Part shown: piece by piece, positions 11,407 through 21,900 of the stretch
Numbering within the stretch: position 1 is the stretch's first letter
Layout of the letters: every line of letters starts with the position of its first letter
NCBI GenBank assembly: GCA_019009955.1
Contig: CM032228.1
Location: 224,447,001-224,511,000 of the forward strand
DNA: 64,000 bases
Source: Riptortus pedestris
Lineage: Eukaryota; Arthropoda; Insecta; Hemiptera; Alydidae
Direction: 5' to 3'
Position numbers and translations under genes: made by a program
The notes under the pieces: generated by a model
Told to the model about the DNA's origin: nothing
The model's input: only the letters and a program-made list of their open reading frames with translations
Databases searched by the model: none

Positions 11407-12502
11407 TCTTAGAAGTACTAAATGGGACTAATATTATAAGGGACAGCCCGTAAATACTACGAATAATCTAGAACAGGGTAATGTGAGCTAACATGGCAGT
11501 TGGCATTGAGAAAGAGTAGAATGATCTAATATTTATTATAATTAATATAATAAATAATCCTATGCATAAATAATACTATTGCTATTGTTCAAGTGTCTCT
11601 ACTAGTTCATTATTGACGAGCCCATATACTGTATATGTCCATTCTCATCTTTATCGTTCATCAATAGAAAATGTTCTCTTATTTGATCGTTCCACGTGTC
11701 ATGATTTCTATCTCTAACTTTAGAGCCGAATTTCTGCAACTATAGTTAGTGGATCAAGGCTGGAATACAATTATGATATACTTATAGTTCAAACGCTTAT
11801 ATTATTAATTCCTGAAAGTTCACTCAGCACTTCCATATGAAGTCCCAACCTGAAAGCAACTGAAATCCATTGCGTTTCCCTTCGTCTGATTGTTTCAGTA
11901 GTTGGTAGCAGAGTTTAGTTGGTAGCAGTGGTGAGCTTCTAGTAATAGCTGATTGGTAGAAATTACATGATTAGGTACTTAACTAAGTGCAAAGTATTTC
12001 TTATCTCTACTTGAAATTGGCGTAACGTCATATCAGCTGTCACTCATTTATAACTGTTAGGTTAATTTACACAATAAGTGAGTGGATTAATTCTTCTATT
12101 AACGCCACTTACTTCCGCCAGCGTAACAATTAACTATTTATTCTTTATTCTTTAATAGGCAGCTTTATTTATTTTTAACAGCCAGCTTCCTAGCTTTTTA
12201 ATAATACAGTAAAGAGCTATACAGTAATTGTTCCACATTATATGCAAAATCAACGGCTCAATTGATTCCGTTATATGATGTAACGATTTAACTCTCTTTC
12301 TAATCATGCTAGTCACATCTCTGTGTATTTTGCTTTTAATATGCAGTTACATTCATTTGTAGAAGTCTCTTGTATTTTTCACGACATAATTACAAATAAT
12401 TAAAAATGTATGGCATCAGTCAATGGTGCTAATGAATTATTTTTATTAACAAGGGAATCCATACATTTCATGTAATTCATTTCAAGCTAGTATTTCGCTC
12501 AA
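11407..12502. other. unassigned AT-rich DNA
   Basis: No family member, RNA gene or convincing frame is visible. Confidence 0.4.
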
Positions 12503-12886
12503 TTTAGCAGATTCCCTATACGGGAAATCAGCTATTAAAGTCGTACTCATGTCGCAACTTTCAAATTTTTTCTTCAAATGTCCATCGATCCTACCGAATA
12601 AGTAGATGACGAAAATCCGTTCATAACTGTGTGTTTATAAATATATATATAAATCTATCTACATATTTGTCTGTTACCGCTCTATCGGCAATTTTACCAA
12701 GCTCGATATTTAGTCGTTTTTGTGTGAAACGAAAGATCAAGTTTGTTAACAGCTGAAATAGAACTAGTGGGAGAGGGTGTTTAGAGAGGAAGAATTTTGA
12801 AGATTCGAAATATCTCCCTTACTATAAGTCGGATCGAAAAAGTGTATAATAGGAACCTTATTGTAAATTAAATGTACTATAATTAT

Positions 12887-12935
<49 letters not shown>

Positions 12936-13171
12936 ATCTATATCTTGAATATTAACCGAAATATTCGCATTTTTCAGTTTTCAGCCTTCAGTAAACCCCA
13001 ACTTCTACCCATGTTACATAAACAATAATCTGTTATATCATAAACCACGGTGTTTGAAGTTAAATAGCAAATATTGTTTTAATCATATTTATTTATAGCT
13101 GGTGGTGAGGGTGATGAATGGTTAATCACAAAAACTTTTTTATGGCTCCTCACAATTTTATTTCTTATAAA

Positions 13172-13212
13172 CGCTGAGCGCTTTCGGGGACTAAATCCCC
13201 ATCCTCAGAGCT
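13172..13212 (-). ncRNA. hammerhead ribozyme motif (PLE type)
   Basis: On the minus strand: stem I half GCU, core CUGAGGA, a U, perfect stem II GGGGA/UCCCC with a 5-nt loop, core GAAA, a very short self-complementary stem III (AGCGCU), cleavage-site C, and stem I half AGC. All invariant core bases are present. A very short stem III is known for PLE hammerheads, which may act as dimers. Cleavage would fall at the PLE terminal repeat. Confidence 0.65.
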
Positions 13213-13440
13213 ACAAAACAATGTAACGCCATAATTAGGAGTCTAAAAATCAGTTGTTAAAAATATTTTACATAATTAGTCATATAACAAAAACGTCTAT
13301 AACATTATAAAAATTCTTTACAACAATAACACCTAACTTAAAAACACATTTACAATTAAAATATAACAAATGCATAATTACTATTTCAACATTAAAATAA
13401 TATTATAAGCAAAAAATTACCGTCAGAGCGTAGGGCAATC

Positions 13441-13740
13441 CTATAGACTTGCTACTAGGCTAAACCCTGCCGATGCACTGAGGCCAAGGGGATCGTTCCA
13501 AGCCGCTAGGGAGGGGGCAGAGACAAGTCTGGACATGAGAGACGCGTTTGTGTCAGTCTGCACATTTACATTGCCTTTATTTATGGCTTTTTCAAGTTTT
13601 ATTTCCATAGCCTCCACCATGTCCATCAGATAACCCCTAACATCACTATGAATTAATTTTATCCGGTGGTCTCCAGCATGGTGGTTGTGCTCCTTACAAT
13701 GTGCATAAAACTTAAAAAGTTTTAATCGAACTTTTACATT
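13441..13740 (-). pseudogene. PLE ORF C-terminus (GIY-YIG tail), partial
   Basis: The frame is open from about 13740 to the stop at 13441. It reads KFYAHCKEHNHHAGDHRIKL and then GYLMDMVEAMEIKLEKAI, which resembles the end of PLE GIY-YIG domains (CKxxNH, a short beta strand, then a helix with conserved E). The GIY-YIG signature itself lies upstream and is missing. The last 45 residues are low in recognisable motifs. Confidence 0.5.
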
Positions 13741-14320
13741 ATGAGATTCTTTTGTTTTGGATTACTAAAATTTGAGTGATTGAGATAAAACTGATTCTGA
13801 TTCGTTACAAATTACAGCAGTAGCTTTAATAAATTGTTTTCAATAAAATTAATGGGGTATATTCCGATATATTTCATTAATTGTTTGTCTTTCCGTTCTA
13901 TCTATCTATTGACGACTACTAGGTTGGGTGACCCGTTTGTTTACAATTCGGCCGCTTTCCGTAGTAGAGATTATTAACTTGTATTGTAAATTGACTGAAA
14001 ATTCACGGTAGTGTTACCTGCATGTGTATTTAGCTATTGTAAACCTCAAAGTGGGAGATCTGCTCAGTTCACGCATCCCCTGCGTGACGGAGATTATTAT
14101 GATTGCTTTGTTTTAAAATTATTCTTATCTCTTCGTGACCCTTACCCTGCCCATTAACTTACTTCAATACCATTTCATCACGCCCGGGTTCTGTTGCATG
14201 CTCGCCTACTTCTGTCAAACCCTCTATCTCCAACGAATCACCATAAGAACTCATATTAAAATATCGTCCAGCTTCTATAGGAATCATCTGAGTAAGATAG
14301 TTCCCTGAACGGTACTGCCT

Positions 14321-14539
14321 TTAAAGACACGGACGGACAAAGGTGGCTAATGGCGAGAGGAAGTGCTGCAGCTTTCGCCGGGATGCATGGGTTTTGTTGT
14401 TCATCGCCATCATTAGTTTGGCGCACTTTCCCTCGGTGTCAAACCATCTCTCATTTAGGCCCCTCGCCAGCCACATGTAATCGTCCTTGCAGCAGCCACC
14501 ATTACAACAACGACAAAATTGACTCCTGGTGACGTACGG
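14321..14539 (-). CDS. candidate terminal exon, unknown protein
   Basis: The minus strand has a good acceptor (TTTCCATTGCAG) directly upstream, then 72 open codons and a TAA. The segment is about half G+C inside DNA that is mostly A+T. The product begins PYVTRSQFCRCCNGGCCKDD, with five cysteines in eight residues, and continues LARGLNERWFDTEGKCAKLM. I recognise no family. A frame of this length bounded by a splice acceptor fits a last coding exon of a host gene on the minus strand, but a transposon remnant is possible. Confidence 0.4.
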   Translation of the reverse strand, partial: PYVTRSQFCRCCNGGCCKDDYMWLARGLNERWFDTEGKCAKLMMAMNNKTHASRRKLQHFLSPLATFVRPCL

Positions 14540-14718
14540 CTGCAATGGAAATTGTTACGTTATTCCTGCTAGGAATAAATGTTACTTCTAAATGACATAG
14601 TCGCATAACCAACTCCGAATGCTGAAAGCTAAATAATGTGAATATCTCAGATAATATTAAAGATATGTAATATAAGGAATATATAATGATGTCACAGTTA
14701 CATAAACTTTGGTCTAGC

Positions 14719-14940
14719 TGTCACCGGGGGCCCCCCTGCTTTAAAATTTAATAGTGAGTCGGTAGGGAGAGCGGGCTAGTGGCAACACTGCGTGCATAAC
14801 CTGTTCATCGAGGTTAGAAGAATAACAATACAACGAGTCAGTGCCTCGTGCGAAACTGCCCCAAAAACATAGTAAATTGTTGATACATTTATTAAATTGT
14901 TTTGTTTAATTCTCTCTTATTATTCTACACATTACCCACA
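14719..14940 (+). mobile_element. LTR of a tRNA-Trp-primed LTR retrotransposon
   Basis: The stretch starts TGTCACCGGGGG and ends ACCCACA, and is followed after six bases by a tRNA-Trp primer-binding site. A length of about 220 bp and tRNA-Trp priming are typical of the CsRn1 clade of Ty3/Gypsy elements. No gag or pol follows: a SINE lies 50 bp after the primer site, so this is an LTR plus leader remnant. I did not find a second LTR. Confidence 0.55.
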
Positions 14941-14946
14941 CAAAAG

Positions 14947-14983
14947 TGGTGACCCCGACGTGATTTGAACACGCAACCTTCTG
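14947..14983 (+). other. extended primer-binding site (complement of tRNA-Trp 3' half with CCA)
   Basis: TGGTGACCCCGACGTGATTT and the next 17 bases are complementary, without mismatch by my recollection of animal tRNA-Trp, to its 3' half from the CCA end into the anticodon stem. The TGG (complement of CCA) shows a link to a mature tRNA, not a tRNA gene. A usual primer site is about 8-18 nt. Confidence 0.65.
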
Positions 14984-15034
14984 TTGAAGGTTTGAATTTG
15001 AACACACACCAAAATAATATGAAGAAAATATATT

Positions 15035-15250
15035 TATTTATTTATTAACGACCACTTTATGAAACTATGGCTAACTGGGGCGGGTTGTCTACTGGTTACC
15101 TCCCTTTTCTAGCCGGGGTTGGATTAAGGATTTTATTCAATTAGTTCCTAACTTAATAAATTCCTATTTGCCCAGGTGACAATCGAACTCGCCACTTGAG
15201 GTTTACCGTGTGAGATTTAGGTCAACACTTTAACTCACATGTCTGCCCCT
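15035..15250 (-). mobile_element. SINE-C
   Basis: In plus orientation: TTTATTTATTAACGACCACT (tail), GGGCGGGTTGTCTACTGGTTACC, TTGCCCAGGTGACAATCGAACTC (reverse of box B), and TTTAACTCACATG (head). It is near full length and lies just after the LTR remnant. Confidence 0.8.
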
Positions 15251-15439
15251 GAGAAATGTACTATAACACTAATTATAGAAAATTATTTATTTATTTAGAT
15301 TCATATTATAAAAACAAAAGTTGGTATAGCCACCTTATTATGAAACAAAAAAAATATATTTTAAAATATCAACTGCCGTAGGTACAGCACGGTTAAGTTT
15401 TCTCCAGTGAATATTAATGGGAGTGGAAAGCTAATTCTT

Positions 15440-15712
15440 TAAGTCTACGGCCCTATGTTAAATTTGGTTGAAAAGTAGTGTCTCTTGGAGGCGTTTGCAT
15501 TATTCTCGTAAAGTATGGGCTGTTGTCGTGTATTAGTTCAGATAGGTTGGTGGGTAAGTTCTTGTCGGTTATTAGTCTGCAGTCTGCAAGTATGTGTTTG
15601 ATAGTTAGTTGTGTAATACAGTATTGTTCAGTCCTAGTCATGATGTATTTCCCGTGAACGGACATGTCTCAAACGAGCAAGAACAACTTCTTCTCAAGCT
15701 AGTGTTCTGAAC
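15440..15712 (-). pseudogene. LINE ORF2 C-terminus (Jockey/R1-type), frameshifted
   Basis: The minus strand reads EEVVLARLRHV and then, after a one-base frame change, VHGKYIMTRTEQ, LTIKHILADCRL and NLSELIHDN. This order (EExVLARLR...LTxKHILxEC) is the well-known tail after the RNase H domain of Jockey-like LINE proteins. The 5' bulk of the element is missing. Confidence 0.65.
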
Positions 15713-15724
15713 ATTAGATTTTCA

Positions 15725-15880
15725 TTAAGATTGGTTTTATACTATTTCCGATTTGATGTATATTAAAGGAGATATTTCAAAATTCCCTTTTCTAGATCCT
15801 TCCACCGCCTTGTTCCAATTTCAGCCTTAACGTGTTTAAATCAATGACTTTTTACATCAAATTTTAAGTTGGGAGACCCT
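15725..15880 (-). mobile_element. HINE-A internal fragment
   Basis: AAAGGAGATATTTCAAAATT, CCACCGCC..TTCCAATTTCAGCCTTAACG and TTTTTACATCAAATTTTAAG follow family order in degraded form. Confidence 0.4.
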
Positions 15881-16039
15881 CTCTTTTAAAGTAATCTTTT
15901 GGAAATTGTATAAAGCAAATTGTATGATCTTTCATTTACATTTTTAACGCATGTACATATATACACATAAACATGGATTGGCTAGACCAGTTTTTGGTAT
16001 CCATTTAGTGACATTGGGCAACCCCTGTCGTTTTCTTAA

Positions 16040-17336
16040 TCTATATATATATAAAATTGTAACCTTTGTCTGTACATTGATTTTTTTCGCGAAATTTCAC
16101 GATAACTTTTCGTTTCACATGTCATAGACACCATATCTGCATTTTGTTTCTTTCGTGTATGTTTGTTTGTTTGTTTGTTTGTTACCTTTTCACGCATAAA
16201 CGGCTGAACCGAATTTTATGAAACTTGATATGTATATTACTACTATCCCAACTTAGACTTTAGGTTATATTAATTTTCTCTGAGACGAACAGGAGTGGGG
16301 GTTATAAGGGAAGCCTGAAATTAAAAATATCGATATTTCGTTTTCTATTGGTTTTTCGGCAAATATGCACATAACAAAAGGTGTTTATTTTGTTATTTAG
16401 AGTAACTTTTGTTATATACACGTTTTTCGTATACCGAATTATAAACGAGATATACGCTAAAACCTATAGCGGAAGTGAACAATTTTATTTGGGACAAACG
16501 ACCCACTGAAATAAATAAAACTCGGTATATGTATTACCACTAACGCCTTCCTTATAATAAGCCATACCAACATTTCTAGGGACGGGCAGGAGTGGGGGTT
16601 ATAAGAGAGGCCTGAAATTAAATATAGTGATATTTGTTTCCTATTGGTGTTTCGGCAAATATGCACATAACAGAAGTTGTTTATTTCGTTATTTAGAGAA
16701 ACTTTTGTTGTATACACTATCGTCGTATACTGAAGTATAAAGGCGTTATGTGCTAAAAATTATAGCGGGAGTCAACAATTTTATTTGGCAAAAAAGACTT
16801 AACCGAACTAAATAAAACACTCGGTATGTGTATTAGCACTAACGCCTTCCTTATAATGAGCCATACTAACATTTCTAGGGACGGGCAGGAGTGGGGGTTA
16901 CAAGGGAGGCCTGAAATTAAAAATAGTGATATTTCTTTTCCTATTGGGGTTTCGGCAAATATGCACATAACAAAAGTGGTTTATTTTGTTATTTAGAGAA
17001 ATTTGCACAACAATTCTTTTCAAAATGAACTACCAGGTCCCTCACCTGGAAAAATTAATTCAAATTATAATATATTATTATAATATTTTATCCTAAATAA
17101 TTTAAATCAATGAATAATGCACAGGAAACGGGAAATATGGCAATATGGGGGACAGTGAAGTGTTACATAAAAAATTAACTTTATTATTAACAAATACACA
17201 GATACGACGAGTATTAACCCTAAACACTGGGAAGGGTAAATGTCAAAATATTGTGCAAAGTAAAGCCCTGCCAAAAAAATACCATCACCATCCAGCCTCA
17301 AATAAATTCCCGGGCGAAGCCAGGTATCTGAGCTAG
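16040..17336 (+). mobile_element. non-autonomous Helitron, family Heli-B (best copy)
   Basis: It starts TCTATATATATATAAAATTG after a flanking A (16039) and ends CCCGGGCGAAGCCAGG (hairpin), TATCTGAG, CTAG (17333-17336) before a flanking T. This is the textbook Helitron layout: TC start, hairpin 8 nt before CTRR, insertion between A and T, no target duplication. Length 1297 bp. Three modules of 297-300 bp start near 16303, 16600 and 16899. There is no Rep/helicase frame. Confidence 0.85.
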
Positions 17337-17438
17337 TTGAATTATATAATAGTTTTCATGGGTGTATAAAGGTAGAATAAATTTAAGAAATAAACTGTTA
17401 TACCGTAACTCACTGTTGTTATCAGTCTTTCACTTCAC

Positions 17439-17574
17439 TCATATTGCCTTAATGTTATCAGCACGTATACAATTCCTGATAATATACTTGAAGCTTCCTT
17501 GTAACCATATTGTCCCTTGAGTCCGTTGCACTGTAGTCTTCTTCATCTCAGCACAGGCGATAACGCAGGTACAT
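17439..17574 (-). CDS. candidate exon, unknown protein
   Basis: A strong acceptor (TTCTTTCTTTTAG) precedes a minus-strand segment. With one leading base it is open for 44 codons to TGA, reading CTCVIACAEMKKTTVQRTQG and GSFKYIIRNCIRADNIKAI. No family is recognised. The pyrimidine tract is the main argument; the frame alone could be chance. Confidence 0.3.
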
Positions 17575-18344
17575 CTAAAAGAAAGAACTGTACGTAAGGC
17601 AAGTGATGAATATTAACAGGTGTCAGGCCGTAACTACTTCTGTCATCGTTGATGGATCGCGCGATATTTGTCACGCTTGGACTGGAAGCTGACGTTTTGA
17701 ATGACCAGTCAGCTGATTATGCGAAGCATTGTCTCGACGCAAGTCAACGGACAGGAACAAACCATCTCCTTATCTCACACCAACTGGTGTTACCCCATTT
17801 GCAACTTGGGGCTTTCCTTATTACGCACCCGAAACTTCCATTTTTCTTCAACGCAATATATAACACGCGTCCACATACTGCATGACAATGTGACGGGCAA
17901 TGCGAAGAATACGTATGCGTTTCGTACGAACACTGCACACTGACGATGACCACGCTTTTTCTCCATTACGGAACATTGTAGTTGAGACAGCACAGAACGC
18001 TTTGTTTTTCAACCAATTTGCTAATCGATTGATTTAAAATACGTATACATCTTCTGGGCATTTGTCCACAACCAGTTTGGTTGATTAGGTTTAGTGAATA
18101 AATTATATTCAATTAACAATGCAAACTAATTTTCAAAAACAATTTAGGACTTTTTCTGCTCAAAGCAGACAATGATACCCACAACGCATAGTGATCACAT
18201 GTATAGGCCATAAAACATTTTGGGCCGTTCTTTCTTTATGAATGACATCCATCCCCGAAAAATCGGGTTAGTTTACGGGAGTTTTATGAATTACGTATTC
18301 TTGAATAAATGTGGTTTGTACATAACTAAGATTTTGTCAACTTC
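17575..18344. other. unassigned region with low stop density
   Basis: 17640-18000 is GC-richer than its surroundings and has open frames of 67-80 codons on both strands (for example 17649-17885 + and 17744-17953 -). None looks like a known protein, and several are mutually exclusive. 18000-18344 shows nothing. Confidence 0.3.
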
Positions 18345-18540
18345 TAGTTCCCATCTTCAGTAAACCTCCACTCCTAATAAAGTGGTTTAGACTGCTTCCG
18401 AGCGACTACTATTTTATGCACAGTTGAAATAAAAAGTTCTGTTTACATTGGCCTTCTATTACAGGAGAATAGATGTCGAGAGATCAGTAGGATATCCACG
18501 CTTGGAAATATGCTTATTTTACGCAGCCCTAGAGTTTAAT
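18345..18540 (+). mobile_element. HINE-A 3' portion, very degraded
   Basis: TCAGTAAACCTCCACTCCTA and, at the end, GGAAATATGCTTATTTTACG with CAGCCCTAGAG keep the order of the long-variant 3' half. Confidence 0.35.
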
Positions 18541-18955
18541 ACTCATTTACTTCAAATAAAATACAGTAAAACATTCATCTATTTAACATTCTACTAGTTG
18601 ACTCTAAAAAGACAGTCCAAGACACGTCTTAGTTCCGCATGATATTTATGATTTGCCGTCATGCAATGATTTCTAACTGAAATTTATTTCCTAAATCTCA
18701 GGTACCTTAGAATAATCGGTAATAAGACAGCTCTTGTATGAGGAGAACCCATGATTTAAGTTCAAATAATTAAATGAAGAATGTTTTTACAAATAACGGA
18801 TTTCGAGGTCTTCTATAAGTAACTTTGTCAGTGATAGGGTGAAAAGTAGTTACTCATTAGTTTTAACTTTCCTTTATAAATGCAAATCTAATAATTTTAT
18901 TTTTAGTTTTTCACTATTGCAGACACTACTATATCCGAATTTCATGATGTAAATC
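18541..18955. other. unassigned AT-rich DNA
   Basis: Nothing recognised. Confidence 0.35.
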
Positions 18956-19245
18956 CTTTTTTATTATTATTTTATTTTATTAAGACTATTACAGCCTGCA
19001 TTTAAATGCATTTGGTAATGTGTGATATGTACAATACAATAGTCTTCCATCACTCTCGACAGAAGCTACACCCCTTCACCACAATGAGAGGAGCAGCCTC
19101 TCCCTGCCTGGCAAAGAAGTCAAGAGCTAAGGAGGAATGGCACTTGATAAGAAAATAGCCACTGCTATCACTTCACTTCAATAGGATATCTCAGGGCCAT
19201 TGACTCTTGAGGCGCCGTGGAGGGGAATATGGATGAGTGGTACTG
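18956..19245 (-). mobile_element. probable 3' end of a retroposon
   Basis: On the minus strand an untranslated-looking segment ends with GTAATAGTCTTAATAAAATA followed by an A-rich AATAATAATAA tail, as expected for a LINE 3' UTR. Just upstream is the reading SIFPSTAPQESMALRYPIEV followed by a stop. The class is not determined. Confidence 0.3.
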
Positions 19246-20142
19246 GAAAGGGCTAGGACTTCTGGATTAGGATGATTGGATAGCCTGCTGAGGAATTTTC
19301 AGAATCTTAAGGGAATTAGGTCTTTTACAAATTGGATATTAAGATCTTTATGGAGGGTGTGGTTTGTAACATAATATGAAGCATTTGGTCATGTAAATAA
19401 CCTATGTATTTTTGTTAGCTCATGATTGACTCCAAATTTTAAGAATGGCACCAATTACATTTAAGTAAAACAGCATATGCTTCTTATGAACAATGAGAAA
19501 ATTGTTTATGAGAAATGTAATATTGCATGTGTTAAAGTTCCTGTGGCATTTTAAGGGTTAAGTTACTCTCCAAGTTTGCCAATTAGGAGAGGCGTACTTT
19601 GCCACCTCTCTGAATAGTCCAGCAGTATAAATCTAACTTCTGCCCGCAAACTAAACCCCAAACTCTGCTTCTAATGAACTCCATTGTTAGCGTTTTAATC
19701 GAAGTTGTTAGCCAAAGATGAGATCTTCAGTACTCTTTGTACGAATGTCGGAGCATTTGCAATTATTCCTCACTAACTAAGTACTAGAGTACTCGGAAGT
19801 GCCAGGACTTCACTCAGACAGGCAACTTCAAATGTTGTGGCAAGTTCGAGTAGAAATGATTTAATCAACTGTAGCAGCTTAGCCCGGCACAATAACAAAT
19901 CTAACCTAACCCCTACTAGCTGCCACCTGGTCTCAGTGACAGTGTTGCCAGAAACTGTTTAAACTAAAATAATTGCTCTTGTGGGTACACTGCGAACAAC
20001 CTCAATTACTTTTTAGTTCAGTGTGAAAATTAATGGCGTACCCTCGCAGTTGTGTCTATTAATGCTTTGTCGTTTTTATGTGAACTCTGCATCAATCCGT
20101 TTGTTATTATTTATCAAAAGACTTATTATTTTGTTCTTAATG
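19246..20142. other. unassigned DNA
   Basis: No repeat of the main families and no convincing frame. Confidence 0.35.
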
Positions 20143-20211
20143 TTTAGTAGATTTTCCTTAAGGGAAACTCATGAATCAATTTTTGAAATTGTTCTTCAAA
20201 TGTCCATCGAT

Positions 20212-20267
<56 letters not shown>

Positions 20268-20391
20268 ACCACCCCCCTCCCACAGGCCCGATTTCAGCCG
20301 TTAACGAACTAGATCTTTATTTTTGCATAAAACGACTAAATATCAAGTTTGGCTACGATCAATCGAAAATTGCGGCCACTAGGGCGGTACA

Positions 20392-20441
<50 letters not shown>

Positions 20442-21130
20442 CGGTTAACGGCTGAAATCGGAAATCAGGGGAAAAGGGAGAAATTTTAAAATTCGAAATA
20501 TCTCCGTTACAGTAAGTCGGATCGACAAAGTGTATAGAATTAATATTATTGGGAATTAAATGTACTATAAATAATATTATATACATTTATTCTCTATCTT
20601 CAATATTAACCAAAGATATTTGTACTTTTCAGTTTCCATCCTTTAGTAAACCCCCTCTTCTACTCGTGCTACATAAACAATACTCTGTAATATATTAAAC
20701 CACATAATTTGAAGCTTAAATACCAAATATTGTTTTCCAGAGACCTTTATTATACCAGATAGATGCAAATATATTCTTGTGACCCCCTTTTAAATTCTCG
20801 GACTACTAAAATTTGATTGATTGAGATAAAAGTTATTCTGATTCATTATAGATTACAGTACTATATATGGAACATTGTTTTCAATAAAATGAATATGTTA
20901 TATTCTGATATGTTTCAGTTATTGTTTTTCATTCGGGTGTGCCGTTAGCAGACCCGTTTGGTGACATTTGAGTCGCTTCCAGCTGGCAGGTGAAAGATTT
21001 CTTATTACCGATTGTATTTATTCACTTAATATTCACGGTGTGTTGTGTTAGCAGTATGTAGGTTTATCTATTATTAAACATCACAAGGGAAATCTGCTTA
21101 GTTTACGCAGCCCCTGCTTAGCGGATTTTT
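20143..21130 (+). mobile_element. HINE-A, full-length long variant with inverted core
   Basis: It opens TAGTAGATTTTCCTTAAGGG, carries two TA tracts (20215-20264 and 20396-20437), and ends GGGAAATCTGCTTAGTTTAC, GCAGCCCCTGC. Between the two TA tracts the family body runs backwards (see 20265-20395). After the second tract, the order TAACGGCTGAAATCGG... is normal and continues through the long-variant block. Confidence 0.8.
20265..20395 (-). repeat. inverted HINE-A core between two TA tracts
   Basis: The order CCACCCCCCTCCCAC, CAGCCGTTAACGAACTAGATC, TAAATATCAAGTTTGGC, GCGGCCACTAGGGCGG is the reverse complement of the normal body (GCGGTCGC...TTAACGGCTG...GGGAGGGG). Part of the motif, TTAACGGCTGAAATCGG, occurs again in normal orientation after the second tract. 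Confidence 0.8.
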
Positions 21131-21524
21131 TTATTTTATTTTCGACCAGTGGGAATTTTTATTTTTTTAATAAATTATATTGGACTTACTACTTTCAAGT
21201 TTCATTATTGTACATTATAAAAACGGGTCTAATTTAACACACAATAAAGCATGCCAATTGGGTTTAAAAATTGAGAAATAAAACTCTAACTACTTTAACT
21301 AATCGATTTAAATAAATTATAAGCACACCTAAGCTAAAATAAATATACCACTTGTAGGAAATGGGTCAGAATTAATAAAAACGGCAAACATTTACAATGG
21401 ATGTAAGTAACATGTGTTGGATTAAAAAACGCGAAACATGATTCTAGCTTTTCTTAACACAACATCCCTATTAGAAGACATTTATGTGAAGATATGTTCC
21501 GTTGTTTATTATAAGTATAATTAA
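21131..21524. other. unassigned AT-rich DNA
   Basis: Nothing recognised. Confidence 0.35.
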
Positions 21525-21715
21525 ATATTATTTATTAAAGTCCAATTTCCGCTTCTAAGGCTAATTGGGACGAGTTATATACGGTTTATCGTCGTTTTCC
21601 AGCCAGGGTGGACGGAGGATCTTAATTAATGAGTTCATTACAAAATAAATTCCTATTACCAGATGATACTTGAACTCTCGACTCTTAACTCACATGGCTA
21701 ACCTGATCCACACAA
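21525..21715 (-). mobile_element. SINE-C
   Basis: TTATTTATTAAAGTCCAATT, CTAATTGGGACGAGTTATAT, AGCCAGGGTGGACGG, TTAACTCACATGGCTAACC. The box B region is mutated (TACTTGAACTCTCG). Confidence 0.7.
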
Positions 21716-21726
21716 AAAGTGGATTA

Positions 21727-21900
21727 TTATTATTATTTATTAACGTCCACTTTTTGCAACTTAGGCTAGTTGGGAAGGGTTATCTACAGGTTACCACCCT
21801 TTTCAAGCCAGGGTGGGATTTTAGGATGTTATTTAATGAATTTCGTCACTAAATAATTTCCGTTGCCCAGGCGAGAATCGACCTCGCCACTCTTGTATTA
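21727..21900 (-). mobile_element. SINE-C, adjacent second copy
   Basis: ATTTATTAACGTCCACTTTT, GGGTTATCTACAGGTTACC, AGCCAGGGTGGGATTTTAGG, GCCCAGGCGAGAATCGACC. It is missing the extreme head. It sits 12 bp after the previous copy in the same orientation. Confidence 0.75.

Larger units (their letters stand above)
13095..13740 (-). mobile_element. Penelope-like element 3' part
   Basis: The minus strand carries the end of a GIY-YIG-like coding region, an AT-rich stretch, and a hammerhead-ribozyme motif. PLEs are retroelements whose terminal repeats often contain such ribozymes and whose reverse transcriptase is fused to a GIY-YIG endonuclease. The reverse-transcriptase part is absent, so this is a 5'-truncated insertion inside a HINE-A copy. 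Confidence 0.65.
12503..14092 (+). mobile_element. HINE-A, full-length long variant, split by a PLE
   Basis: It starts TTTAGCAGATTCCCTATACG, passes the standard body, a TA tract (12895-12931) and the long-variant block to about 13090. It resumes at about 13745 (AAAATTTGAGTGATTGAGAT) and ends AGATCTGCTCAGTTCACGCA..TGCGTGACGGAG at 14092. Comparison with 8550-9415 shows that the PLE replaced a short stretch rather than simply splitting the element. Confidence 0.75.

Noticed and set aside
14947..14983. A tRNA-Trp gene
   Set aside because: Only the 3' half is present, with the complement of CCA, which nuclear tRNA genes do not encode, and it follows an LTR-like sequence.
19905..19917. Telomere-like TCTAACCTAACCCC
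   Set aside because: Only two imperfect units; not an array.
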